From assembly GCA_002917075.1 (NCBI GenBank), contig NTMA01000005.1, positions 310,001 to 374,000 on the forward strand: a DNA stretch of 64,000 nucleotides, in the 5' to 3' direction. Below the pieces are notes generated by a model. It was given only the letters and a program-made list of their open reading frames with translations, was not told the origin of the DNA and did no database searches. This DNA comes from Hawksworthiomyces lignivorus (Eukaryota > Ascomycota > Sordariomycetes > Ophiostomatales > Ophiostomataceae). The position numbers were made by a program, and so were the translations under genes. How positions within the stretch are numbered: the stretch's first letter is position 1; each line of letters opens with the position of its first letter. Positions 23,790-33,733 of the stretch are shown in pieces.

Positions 23790-23940
23790 TTCTTTAGTCA
23801 ATCGCATGCTCCGTGGTGGCTACCAACGCCTCGAGTCTGACCCGTCTGAGAATCTTGAACTGCACGTCATACGTTCTTCATCGTTTCCCTCTTCTTCAGC
23901 CTTCTTTGAATCCGACACTTATCCCGAACTACCAGCGACC

Positions 23941-25910
23941 ATGTCACTTCGGCGACTGTTGGACAAGCTGGCAGTAGAGGCCGAGCCGGGGCTGACAGCC
24001 ACCCAGCTAATGGTAGAATAAGCCCAACCATTTATTTATTTGTTTATTCCTTTTTTTTTTTTTTTCAAGATTTTCATTTCTTTGAACGAGTCTCTTTGTG
24101 CCTTGCGAAGGAACAATGCTAAATCCTTTGCTTCTCTCTTCTAGTTGACTAACCATGACCTGAAACCCGTCGAGCCAGCACGGCGCAAATGGGGGTCGTG
24201 GAATTTTGTGGCGTTCTGGATCAGCGACGCGTTCAACATCAACACGTGGATGATCTCCGGGTCCATGGTCGTGGCCGGCCTGTCGTGGTGGCAGTCGTGG
24301 ATCTGCGTGTGGGTGGGTTACGCCATCGCCGCATCATTCGTCTGCCTCACGGGTCGCATCGGTGCCATGTACCACATCGGCTTCCCCGTGGTCAACCGGT
24401 CGTCATTTGGCATCTGGGGCAGTCTGTGGCCCGTGTTCAACCGTGCTGCTATGGGTACGTCTTCAGCCCCTGTCCTGTAAGAGAAATTTGGTAATTCTTG
24501 ACTGACACGACAACCCCAGCGTGCATTTGGTATGGCGTGCAGGCGTATATCGGAGGAAATTGTGTCTATCTCATGATCCGCGCCATCTGGAAGAGTTGGG
24601 TATGTTTACTTTTTTTTTCTACTTTTTTTTTTTTTTTTTTTTTCCTCTGCAACCCAGCCTGTCATAAGTCGTTATTGCTGACCACAAAACTTCAGGACCG
24701 GACAACAATCCACAACACGTTCTCGCCGGACTCGGGCACGACGACGGCCGACTATGCCTCATTCTTCATCTTCTGGCTGTGCTCGCTGCCGGCGATCTGG
24801 TTCCCCGTGCACACGATCCGGCACCTGTTCACGGCCAAGGCGTACTTTGTGCCGTGCGCGGGCGTCGCCTTTTTCATCTGGACGCTGGTGCGCGCGGGCG
24901 GCGCGGGCCCCGTGATCCGGCAGCCGTCGACGCTACACGGGTCGGACCTGGCGTGGAACGTGATCAAGGGCATCATGAGCTCGATCGCCAACTTTGCTAC
25001 GCTGATCGTCAACGACCCCGACTTTGCGCGGTTCGCCAAGAAGCCGCGCGACGCGCTGCTGCCGCAGCTGCTGACGATCCCGATCAGCTTCGCGCTGACG
25101 AGCTTCATCGGCATCTTCGTGTCGTCGGCCTCGGTGGTCATCTACAGCGAGCCCATCTGGAACCCGCTGGACATGCTGGACAACTTTATCACGGACGGCG
25201 GCTCGGCGCAGCGCTTTGGCGTCTTCATCATCGCTTTCGCCTTTGCGCTGGCGCAGCTCGGCACCAACATCGCCGCCAACTCTGTGTCGGCCGGCACCGA
25301 CATGACCGCGCTGCTGCCGCGCTACATCAACATCCGCCGCGGCGGCTACGTCTGCGCGGTCGTCGGCCTGGCCATGTGCCCCTACACGCTGCTGACGTCG
25401 AGCAACCAGTTCACCACGTACCTGTCGGCCTACTCCGTCTTCCTCTCGTCCATCGCCGGCGTCATGGTCTCCGACTACTACGTCGTGCGCCGCGGCTATC
25501 TCGAGGTGCGCGAGCTGTACGACGGCCGCAGCACGGGGCCCTATTTCTACAGCTTTGGCGTCAACTGGCGCGCCTACGCTGCCTACATCTCCGGCATCCT
25601 CATCAATGTCGTCGGCTTCGCCGGCGCCATCGGCCGCAACGTGCCCATCGGCGCCACGTACATCTACAATGTCAACTTCTTCAGCGGCTTCCTCGTCTCC
25701 TTTGGCGTCTATTGGCTGCTGTGCACCGTCTCGCCCGTGCCGGCCCGCAGCGTCACCGGCCACTGGATGGAGGTCGGCGACACCATCGACGAGAACCTGC
25801 GCCTGGCGTACGACGAGAACCGCGGCGACGAGAGCCCCGAGCTGGACGAAGAGAAGAAGATCGGCGGCAAGACCAGCCCGTTCGGCAGGGAATCCACTGC
25901 GGCCGTTTGA
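23941..25910 (+). CDS. NCS1 family permease, Fur type (uracil / allantoin / related nucleobase)
   Basis: Four exons: 23941-24012, 24145-24454, 24520-24599 and 24696-25910. The introns of 132, 65 and 96 nt have donors GTAGAA, GTACGT and GTATGT, and the last contains long T runs. The product has 558 aa, normal for the family. It starts [17 protein letters not shown], then has the Fur-type signature [16 protein letters not shown] and [18 protein letters not shown] of TM1. About twelve membrane helices are visible, and the Arg-Arg-Gly loop and Tyr-rich segments follow. It imports a pyrimidine base, allantoin or similar compound with H+ at the plasma membrane; the substrate within the group is not decidable here. 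An in-frame ATG at 23806 would add 45 residues; I prefer 23941 because Fur proteins begin close to this motif. Confidence 0.9.
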
Positions 25911-26560
25911 TTAGAGTTAAGAGGCAGGAGGAAGTCTGATATTCAGTCTGAATAAAATGGGTTTGTGTAATAGACGTCTGGGAAATTATCTCAAGTTTAG
26001 ACCCGAATATACCTGAGCGAAATTGGCGCTGTTATTCTTTATGAAACTCATAGCATATACACAGGGTACTGCTTGAAGAAATAATTAAGTAGAGTGACAA
26101 CTTGGCTCAGATGCATTACGAAGAGGTCCTAGGTAGGCAACATTGGGTGGATAGAATAATTGAGACTCATCACATAGTGCACCCGACGAAGAGAGTGCCG
26201 TCCCCGCCTTAGGCCTTTTGGCTGAACCTCAACCTGGTCTTGCCCTTCCCCTTCAGGGAAACTCTTAGTAAAGCCCTCGCCAAAGAAGACAGCTTGTGAT
26301 ATTGAAGTTAGCCACAAGAACGATGGCATAAGGCCTTGATCGGCGTCCCCGAACTCGGACTACGGCACCTCTTCTCGCGGGTACTGAAAGATCCGTCCAA
26401 GCCAAACCAAACGTATGAACTACCGTAGCTCTTTGGACCTGTACAAGGATAAATAAACTAATATATATATGTATAAATATATATATATATATATTCACTG
26501 GCTTTTATATTATTCTAACGTATGTCCTTTTAAATGGATTCAAAGGTTTCAAAAGACGCC
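25911..26560. other. Spacer between permease and NLR gene (tail to tail)
   Basis: These 650 bp sit between convergent genes, with both 3' ends inside. A TA microsatellite lies at about 26,461-26,494. No gene is seen. Confidence 0.6.
26461..26494. repeat. TA dinucleotide microsatellite
   Basis: A run of alternating A and T, interrupted near the middle, lies just beyond the stop codon of the NLR gene. It is probably variable in length between strains. Confidence 0.85.
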
Positions 26561-29500
26561 TCACCACGGTTCTGCCGAGAACCGGAAAGTCAACACCCGG
26601 CCCGACGAACAGCCGAGCACGACGGTCGATCCCGCGACGGCCGACTGCATAGGTCGATATTCCGGCGGCAGCCACAGCAATTTTTCCGAATTCCATGTAA
26701 TCCACACAAGATCCGAACTAATGCCATAGCCTTTGTAACTGGGTCGCTTAGAGGGTGGTGAACCCATCAAAGTCAAAGATGTATTCGAGGTTACTGATGA
26801 AAATGAATTGCGAAGGATGGTGCTGATGGTACTATAAGAACTGAACGGCAGTGTATAAAGATTTATACCAACATCGAAACTTTGTCGGCACTGCCATGTC
26901 GCCGTGTCCCAAAGTTTAACAGTTACCATTGAACAAACCGACGCGAGGAGCAAGCCATCGGGCGAAAAAGTAACAAAACGAACAGCCCTCGTGTGACCCT
27001 CGAGTGTCTGCCGGCATTGCCCTATTGCCACATCCCAGAGCTTGATAGTTTGATCCCGAGAAGCCGATGCAAGAAGCGAGTCGTCGAGTGAAAAGGAGAC
27101 GAAATTAACACCAGCCCGATGGCCCTTGAGCGTCTGCCGACACTGCCCTGTTGCCACATCCCAGAGCTTGATAGTTTGATCTCCAGAAGCCGATGCAAGA
27201 AGCAAGCCGTCAGACGAAAAAATAATAGAATTAATAGCCTTGTTATGTTCCCTGAGTATTTGCCGGTATTGTTCTCTCGGTACGTCCCAGAGTTCGATAA
27301 TGCTCGAAGCCCACGCGAGAAGCGAGCTGTCAGGCGAGAAAGCAATAGAATCAATATTATGCCCAGAGCGTTTGAGTGTTATCCGGCATTGCCCTGTCAC
27401 CACGTCCCAGAGCTTGATATTTTGGTCCCAAGAAGTCGACACCAAGAGCGAGTCGTCGGGCGAAAAGGCGACGGAAAGAACACCGCCACTATGGCCCTTG
27501 AGCGTCTGCCGGCATTGCCCCGTCGCTGCGTTCCAAAGTTTGATGGTTTCGTCTCGAGAAGTTGTTGCGAAGAGCGAGCCGCCGAATGAGAAAATGATAG
27601 AATTAATAGTATCATTATGTTTCTCGAGTGCTTGCCGGCGCTGCTTCGTCATTTTGTCCCATAGTTTGATGGTGCTGTTTATAAAAGCCGATGCAAGAAG
27701 TGAACCGTCAGACGAGAAAGCAACTGAGCTAACAAATTCGCTATAACCTCTAAGCGCTTGTCGATATTGTCCTGTTTCTACGTCCCACAACCTGATAGTT
27801 TTATCCCAGGAAGCCGACGCGAGGAGCGAGCCGTCGGGTGAGAAAACGACAGAAGTAACAATATCATTATGGCCTTTGAGTGTCTGACAGCATTTGCCCG
27901 TTTTTATGTCCCAGATCTTGATAGTTTTATCCCAAGAAGCTGACACAAGGAGTGAGCTGTCAGGCGAGAAAGCGACAGAACCAACAGTGCTCCTATGGCC
28001 CCAGAGTGTTTGTAGATATTGTCCTGTCGAAGCATCCCAGAGCCTGATGGTTGTATCATTAGAAGCTGATACAAGGAATAAGCCGTCGTATGAGAAAGCA
28101 ACAGAATTAACGCCACTATTGTGGCCCGTGAGGCTCCGTCGCTGCTGCCCCAGCATCACATCCCAGAGCTTGACAGTGCAGTCCTGAGAAGCCGACGCGA
28201 GAAGCAAGCCGTCTGGCGAAAAAACAACAGAAGTAACCTCGCCATGGCATTCGAATGTCCGCTGGGACCGCCCCATGGCTACATTCCAAAGCTTGACAGT
28301 AAAGTCCCGAGAAGCCGATGCAAGGAGCGAGCCGTCAGGCGAGAAGGTAACAGAATTAACAAAGTCTCTATGGCCCTCGAGTGTCTGCCGGCATTGTCCC
28401 GTCGCCACGTCCCAGAGCTTGATGGTCTTGTCTTGAGAAGCAGACGCAAGGAGCGAACTGTCGGGCGAAAAGAAAACAGAATCAACGGGGCCGTTATGGC
28501 CCTCGAGCGTCTGCCGACAAGGACTCCAATCTTGTTCTATGCGGGGCTCAGCTGTAATCCACTTGGGGATTTTAGATATACGGCGAAGTATGCTGCTTTC
28601 AGGTGTAAAGATGATTGCGGAGGAATAAAGCTGAAGAGGTGCAACGTCGATGGCCGAGATGAAGTTGAGAATAAATCTATTTGCATTGTAGAGAAAGTCA
28701 GACGCTTCGTCATGTCCAGGCTGGCGGGTTAGTCGGTGTTCTATGCAGCTTAGATATGTCACATCACTTACTTCGACAAGCGCCTGCAAGGTGTTAACTA
28801 TTGCGATACTCTCTGCTATCTTTCCCATGAGGCTTAACGCTTCAAGCCAATGTAGGAAGTGACTTGTAAGGAACCGGTGGATTTGGTCTCCGTCTCTTAT
28901 ACTCTCGTTGCCCTGCTCTAGATGAGATACCCAGTACCGGCAGGCATATTGGATATGCACCGGTAAATGTGTCTCCAGATCTTTTGCGTCGACTTCGGTA
29001 CGAGTTTTACCTGGCCTCTTCAAATTGCACATGTCTCTCTTGAGACATGATTGCAAAATTTGAATACAGTGTCTTGCAATGTCCCGGTGAGCCTCCCTCT
29101 CGTCGATCCAAAACTCATTCATATCGCGCCTGGCGGAATCGGTGAGAAAGTCGCGGAAGGAGAGGTGAAACGGTCTGATGGGAGAGTCTGCGCTCAATGG
29201 GATGTCTAGCACGGCATGGAGACGATAGAGCACACGACTTACAGATGTGATAGAAATATCGAGAAGGTGGGAGAGAGAAGAGGCCGAAAGAGGCTCGGCT
29301 AGAAGGACGATCGGGACAATGATTTCTCGGAATTCGTTCAGAAGGCGGTCCCTAGTGGAACCGGTCTTTCCGACAACTAGTTGGTTGAGGATAGGAAGAT
29401 AAGTCGAGTCGAGCTTGTCAAGCTCAGTTCCGCCCCGGTAATTGAGGACTTTGTCCAACTGCCCCTGTGGGTTCAGCCATTCTTCATCTTCGACGAAGCG

Positions 29501-31069
29501 GCAGACGGTCGCAGCAAAAATGAAAAGAGGGACGGCCATGCGCACTAGCATTTGGATGATATCTTCGCCGGGCCAACCCAGAGGCAGTTGTTGGTCGTCA
29601 AAGACCATGCTGTTGTAGTCGTCTCTAATCTTTGCAAGTTCATAGGTCAAGAATGCCGATATGTCGTGTTCGATCACAGGCTCTGGTATCCGGTGCAGCA
29701 CCACGTCTTTATACTTGCCTCTAATGTCCTTGAAACCAAGCCGAACGGGTAGTTCGGGCCTGCTCGTAACGAAGACTCTGATGCGTACGGAGCTTACAGA
29801 CTTCGTTTGCGAAAAGAGGTGGATGATGAGTTTGATGTCGTTATCGTGGCTGCATTCATCGAGAGCATCGACCACAATTACAATTGTAGGGTCGTGAGAA
29901 CCGCAGTAAGCTTGGTCGAGCGGCCGCAAGATAAGCTTCTCGAACTGTTCCCTGAGGGCTTTCGTGGTAATGGCCGGGTCGGAATGCACACAGTCTCTGA
30001 CGAATTGGGACATTTGAGGATTCTGCGACACAAGCTGGGCGGCGATCGTTGTAAAAAACAGGACGGCATTCCCCCGATCACGTTCGCCTCTCTTGAAGAA
30101 GAAGCTAGCGCCAAGGATTCCCTGCTCTTTCAGGCGGCCAGCCACGGTGCGGGCAATGGTAGACTTCCCCGTGCCCGCTACGCCGTTCAGCCAGAAGATG
30201 CATTCGCCATGGGGATCGTTCGCCCAGGCTTGAATCTGGTGGAGAAGGTCGATGCGGGTGTCGGGATGGCATCGTGCATTGTGCTCCTCGGCTCGGGAGT
30301 CGAATGTGGCATTGTTTGCAGTTGGTATCGGCAGAAGCTCGCTCTCTGAAGCCTTGTTGATCTCTTCGCGCATCCGTCTGAAAGCATTCTCTTCCCCCTC
30401 ACCGTATATAAGTGGCATGTAAATGTCGAAGAGACCTAGTAGCGAGTACGCCTTGTCTTCTTTGCGTGTCGTATCACGCTTTGCTACCCATGCTAGCCGC
30501 TCGGAGACACTGAAATTGGACAGAGGGCTACCTTGAATAGCTAGAAGAGGAATTCCGGTGATACGGTGGATATCTTGTTCTAGAGACGCCCTGTCACCTA
30601 AGAACTCGCCTTCTTTAGAGAAGAATTCGACAGATGCCGGGGCAATAAGCTCTTGAAGGGTCCATCCACGAGTAAACCATCTGCTCTTCCGAAAAGCGGG
30701 TTCCCAGCTGGATTTGTTGTTAACGTCATGGGTCGAAACATCGACAAGATAGACATAGCACTTCGCCGCACCGCGGTACCAACGAAACATGGAGTTGATA
30801 GCTTCCTGAAGCTCAGTGTTGTCCGGTTTATTAATGCAACAAGTGTCTACCCAAAAGTATCGGAAGCCAGAGCGCCAAGCTTGGTCTCCACAAAACCGAA
30901 TCTTATCGTAACCGAGTTTGTTCTTGCCCGTACCATCCATCAGGTCTTTGAAGCTAACCTCTTCATCTCCCCAAGTGTGTGAAAGTATTGCGTATGGAGG
31001 GACATTGCCGCCAGGGGAGACTTCAGCCAGGAATATCTCGCCAGCATCGCTGCGCTCTAGGAGACGCAT
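26561..31069 (-). CDS. HET-NACHT-WD40 receptor (HNWD-type STAND/NLR)
   Basis: This is an open 1,502-codon frame from ATG 31069, or 1,485 aa if the in-frame intron 28721-28771 is removed. Residues 1-220 form a HET domain: YAILSHTWGDEEV (26-38), GFRYFWVDTCCINK (68-81) and RGWTLQELIAP (134-144). NACHT follows: P-loop GVAGTGKST (296-304), Walker B IVVDALDEC (398-406) and an SRPE-type sensor. After a helical hinge, 13 WD40 repeats (about 851-1392) and a C-terminal tail (GISSDLVWITWNSEKLLWLP) close the protein. Podospora relatives (het-d, het-e, het-r) control non-self recognition and cell death: WD repeats sense a partner, NACHT oligomerises, HET triggers death. All key motifs are intact. GC is lower than in the neighbouring GC-rich genes. 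The ligand is unknown. Confidence 0.95.
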   Translation of the reverse strand: MRLLERSDAGEIFLAEVSPGGNVPPYAILSHTWGDEEVSFKDLMDGTGKNKLGYDKIRFCGDQAWRSGFRYFWVDTCCINKPDNTELQEAINSMFRWYRGAAKCYVYLVDVSTHDVNNKSSWEPAFRKSRWFTRGWTLQELIAPASVEFFSKEGEFLGDRASLEQDIHRITGIPLLAIQGSPLSNFSVSERLAWVAKRDTTRKEDKAYSLLGLFDIYMPLIYGEGEENAFRRMREEINKASESELLPIPTANNATFDSRAEEHNARCHPDTRIDLLHQIQAWANDPHGECIFWLNGVAGTGKSTIARTVAGRLKEQGILGASFFFKRGERDRGNAVLFFTTIAAQLVSQNPQMSQFVRDCVHSDPAITTKALREQFEKLILRPLDQAYCGSHDPTIVIVVDALDECSHDNDIKLIIHLFSQTKSVSSVRIRVFVTSRPELPVRLGFKDIRGKYKDVVLHRIPEPVIEHDISAFLTYELAKIRDDYNSMVFDDQQLPLGWPGEDIIQMLVRMAVPLFIFAATVCRFVEDEEWLNPQGQLDKVLNYRGGTELDKLDSTYLPILNQLVVGKTGSTRDRLLNEFREIIVPIVLLAEPLSASSLSHLLDISITSVSRVLYRLHAVLDIPLSADSPIRPFHLSFRDFLTDSARRDMNEFWIDEREAHRDIARHCIQILQSCLKRDMCNLKRPGKTRTEVDAKDLETHLPVHIQYACRYWVSHLEQGNESIRDGDQIHRFLTSHFLHWLEALSLMGKIAESIAIVNTLQALVEVSDVTYLSCIEHRLTRQPGHDEASDFLYNANRFILNFISAIDVAPLQLYSSAIIFTPESSILRRISKIPKWITAEPRIEQDWSPCRQTLEGHNGPVDSVFFSPDSSLLASASQDKTIKLWDVATGQCRQTLEGHRDFVNSVTFSPDGSLLASASRDFTVKLWNVAMGRSQRTFECHGEVTSVVFSPDGLLLASASQDCTVKLWDVMLGQQRRSLTGHNSGVNSVAFSYDGLFLVSASNDTTIRLWDASTGQYLQTLWGHRSTVGSVAFSPDSSLLVSASWDKTIKIWDIKTGKCCQTLKGHNDIVTSVVFSPDGSLLASASWDKTIRLWDVETGQYRQALRGYSEFVSSVAFSSDGSLLASAFINSTIKLWDKMTKQRRQALEKHNDTINSIIFSFGGSLFATTSRDETIKLWNAATGQCRQTLKGHSGGVLSVAFSPDDSLLVSTSWDQNIKLWDVVTGQCRITLKRSGHNIDSIAFSPDSSLLAWASSIIELWDVPREQYRQILREHNKAINSIIFSSDGLLLASASGDQTIKLWDVATGQCRQTLKGHRAGVNFVSFSLDDSLLASASRDQTIKLWDVAIGQCRQTLEGHTRAVRFVTFSPDGLLLASVCSMVTVKLWDTATWQCRQSFDVGINLYTLPFSSYSTISTILRNSFSSVTSNTSLTLMGSPPSKRPSYKGYGISSDLVWITWNSEKLLWLPPEYRPMQSAVAGSTVVLGCSSGRVLTFRFSAEPW
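26895..28519 (-). repeat. Tandem array of 13 WD40-coding repeats of ~126 bp
   Basis: The units follow the pattern CRQTLxGHxxxVxSVxFSPDxSLLASASxDxTIKLWDVATGQ in frame without stops. Units differ mainly at positions after GH, around the Phe-Ser, and near the Asp before TIKLW. Comparing unit 1 with unit 12 gives 29 identities of 42. Unit 10 is two residues short (WASSIIELWD). This high-similarity array is the expected ligand-sensing part of the receptor. Confidence 0.92.
28721..28771 (-). other. Probable 51-nt in-frame, stop-free intron in the NLR hinge
   Basis: On the coding strand it begins GTAAGT, contains CTAAC and ends CCAG. It is 17 codons long without a stop, so gene finders may read through it. 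Removing it joins QALVE to PGHDEASDFLYN, giving a shorter hinge. Confidence 0.75.
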
Positions 31070-32036
31070 TGTCCACAGCAGATTTGTATTATCGATACTT
31101 GCATGACCCGTTGAACGACACGGGACTTGGGCTCATTTCGTACGCAGGTATGTTCTGTCAAGAGTGGCTGCGCCTTTGCCACCCACCTTCGCGGTCTTTG
31201 ATTGAACGGCCTTCGACGGATCCGTTAAATCAAAAGGATAGGTGCAAGGAAATGAAAGATCTTTTTCGAGTCAAAAGATCTATCGATCGAGACGTGCCAA
31301 GGAAGTCGAAGTCGTTGTCAACAGAGAAGATGGAACTACCATGCTGCAGCTTGTGCTGGTGACAATTGCGGAAAGGGACAAGGCTGACCAGGCCTGCGAC
31401 CATCTATCCCGCTGATGTCGAGTGCCAGCATGTGCGGTTCTTGCCTAAGCGAATGTGCTGCTGAAGCCTCGATTTATCCTTCCAACAGCCCCACCAGCCA
31501 TCCTGCATCTGAGCAAGTGCAAGAGTTCATATTACACTCAACACTTCTTACCCTCGTGGTCGGATTCCAGCAAAATAGACATCTGAGTCACGAAGAAGTA
31601 GGGCTGGCCATGTACAGGGTGCCAAAAAAGACTTAACGCACGCTAGATCACTACTTGCAGCTCTTTTAAAGAGTTATTAAATGAGGGCAACGATTTCGCT
31701 CTCGGCTTGCTGCGTAGAAATACCCTCCTTGAATTGATACCTTTGTAAAGGCACTAGACACGCTGATTTAGTGGTCTACTACGCTGGGAAGATTGACATT
31801 TTAGTGCACTTCGGTAGTGCAAATACAGCGACTGCAGCGGGTCCAGCTCGCTATACTAGTGGATCTCGATGAACCAATGAGCGCTTGCGATAACCCCCCA
31901 CACAGCTGCAGATAAGGAAAAAAAAAGTTGACTGCATCCATAATTTTTCTGCCGTATTTTTCTTTCTGTATCTTACTTCACATTCTCAGACTCTGCATTC
32001 AACGACTTCCTGCGTGACTCTCCTTCTCTTAGCAAA
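31070..32036. other. Spacer between divergent NLR gene and SOF1
   Basis: These 967 bp hold two divergent promoters. A short coding-like patch at 31,242-31,415 is listed separately; no other gene is seen. Confidence 0.55.
31242..31415 (+). pseudogene. Possible coding relic upstream of the NLR gene
   Basis: A 57-codon open frame, bounded by a stop at 31239-31241 and a TGA at 31413-31415, reads as a well-balanced peptide including the segment NREDGTTMLQLVLVTIAERD. It has no suitable start. It could be the remains of a displaced gene or an unrecognised exon. No family is identified. Confidence 0.15.
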
Positions 32037-33733
32037 ATGGTGTGTGCGACTGGATTTCTTAGCGCTGCTGTTCCTTTTTCATCTGCAGCTGCATCTGGTG
32101 CCTGACAATCTCTAACAAATGTGTGCAGAAGGTCAAGGTCTTGAACCGGTCTGCAGACTCGTCGCAGCACCAGCAGCGGAACCACGACCCGGCGCTGCAC
32201 CCCTTCGAGCGGGCCCGCGAGTACACCCGGGCGCTGCAGGCGGCCAAGATGGAGCGGATGTTTGCCGCGCCCTTTATTGCGCAGCTCGGCGAGGGCCACC
32301 AGGACGGCGTGTACTGCATGGCGAAGGACCTCGAGTCGACAGACCGCCTGGCGTCGGCGAGCGGCGACGGCATCGTCCGCATCTGGGACCTATCGACGCG
32401 GACAGAGACGCAAAAGGCAAAGCTGCATGAGGTATGCTCTGTCCGAGCGGAGAGAGAGAGATGCCGAGAGCTGCTCGCTCGAGCAGACAAAGAAGAAGAC
32501 GGCATGTTCGCTAACACTGTGCACCGCAGGGAATGGTCAAGGGCATCTCGTGGGTCAAGACGCCTGCCGGCCGGTTTCTCGTTTCGGTATGATTCCCTTT
32601 TTTTTCTTTTTTTTTCTTTTTTTTTTGGTTGTGGCACTATTGCTGCCGGCTTTGCAGGTCTTTTGCTGATGCGAATCGTCCCCTTTGTGCAGTGCGGCAC
32701 CGACCGCAACATCTCGGTCATGAACGCGGCGACGGGCGAGGTCACGTCGGGCCTGGGCGACTGCGCCTTCACGTCCATCTCGAGCCACCGGACCATGCCG
32801 GCGGCCGTCGTGTCCGGGTCGTCGCGCCTCTTCGTCTACGACCTGGCGCGGTCCGCGCCGACCGTGTCCGAGACGATGGCCTGGCCGCACTCGGTCGACA
32901 CCATCAACGCGGTGCGGCTCAACCAGGTGGAGACCAGCCTGCTGGGCACGTGCGGCAGCGACCGCAGCCTCGTCTTCTACGACTTGCGCACGTCGTCGCC
33001 CATCCACAAGACGGTGCTGTCCTTTGCGTGCAACGACCTGGCCTGGAACCCCCAGGAGGCCATGAACTTTGCCGTCGGCAGCGAAGACTACAACATCTAC
33101 CACGTACGTTGCTGCCCCGCATATTGCTGAGACTGTGCTCCATCTCTCCCCTCCCTCGTGCCGTGTTGTTGACTTTTTTTTTGCTTGCAGTTCGACATGC
33201 GCCAGATGGGCCGGGCCCGCAACATCCAAAAGGGCCACACGGGCGCGATCCTCTCGCTCGACTTCAACGCCACGGGCACGGAGCTCGTCAGCGGGTCGTG
33301 GGACCGCACGATCCGGCTGTTCGACGTCAATGCCGGCAAGAGCCGCGACGTCTACCACACGCGGCGCATGGCCCACGTGCAGTCGGTCGTGTACACGCCC
33401 GACTCCAACTACGTGCTGTCCGGGTCGGACGAGGGCAACGTGCGGCTGTGGCGGGCGCGGGCGTCGCAGCGCCAGGGCGTCAAGGCGGCCGCCGAGCGCC
33501 AGAAGATCGAGTACGACAACACGCTCAAGGAGCGCTACAAGCACATGCCCGAGGTGCGCCGCATCCTCCGCCACCGCCACCTGCCCGCCGTCGTCAAGAA
33601 GGCCGACCAGATCAACCAGGAGATGCTGCGCTCCATCCAGCGCAAGGAGGAGAACCGCCGCAAGCACAGCAGCAAGAAGAACGCCAAGCGCACCGCCGCC
33701 CGCGACAAGGTCGTCCTGGCAAACGTGGAATAG
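32037..33733 (+). CDS. SOF1: SOF1, WD-repeat U3 snoRNP / SSU-processome protein
   Basis: Five coding exons: 32037-32039 (the ATG alone), 32129-32431, 32530-32586, 32693-33103 and 33191-33733, giving 438 aa. The first intron 32040-32128 (GTGTGT donor, CTAAC, TGCAG) restores the conserved start M-KVKVLNRSADS. HPFERAREYTRAL-AAKMERMFAAPF is the SOF1 N-terminal signature. About six to seven WD repeats follow (residues 65-345). The C-terminal SOF1 domain (KLEYD-like KIEYDNTLKERYKHMPEVRR, RHRHLPAVVKKA) ends in a basic tail. The protein acts in the nucleolus in 18S rRNA maturation and is essential in yeast. Length and order match the family (about 440-490 aa). It is divergent from the NLR gene. Confidence 0.95.

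Larger units (their letters stand above)
14896..23940. other. 9-kb gene-poor region
   Basis: No convincing gene was found over 9 kb. GC is lower than in exons, stops are frequent in all frames, and the longest readings lack ATG starts or are low complexity. The left 1.5 kb is pyrimidine-rich on the minus strand (leader of the C2H2 gene). A short, very C/T-rich patch on the plus strand lies at 20,400-20,530, a TATA-like GTATAAATG near 16,504, and a perfect hairpin at 21,968-21,992. The right end holds the leader of the permease, including a 133-codon ORF. No transposase or reverse transcriptase is recognisable, and no tRNA was seen. Confidence 0.55.

Noticed and set aside
24779..25939. 386-codon plus-strand ORF in another frame of the permease
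   Set aside because: Arg/His/Leu/Ala-rich, typical of an out-of-frame reading of GC-rich codons.
26895..28519. Regularly spaced repeats as a CRISPR-like or satellite array
   Set aside because: The 126-bp periodicity is entirely explained by in-frame WD40 repeats.
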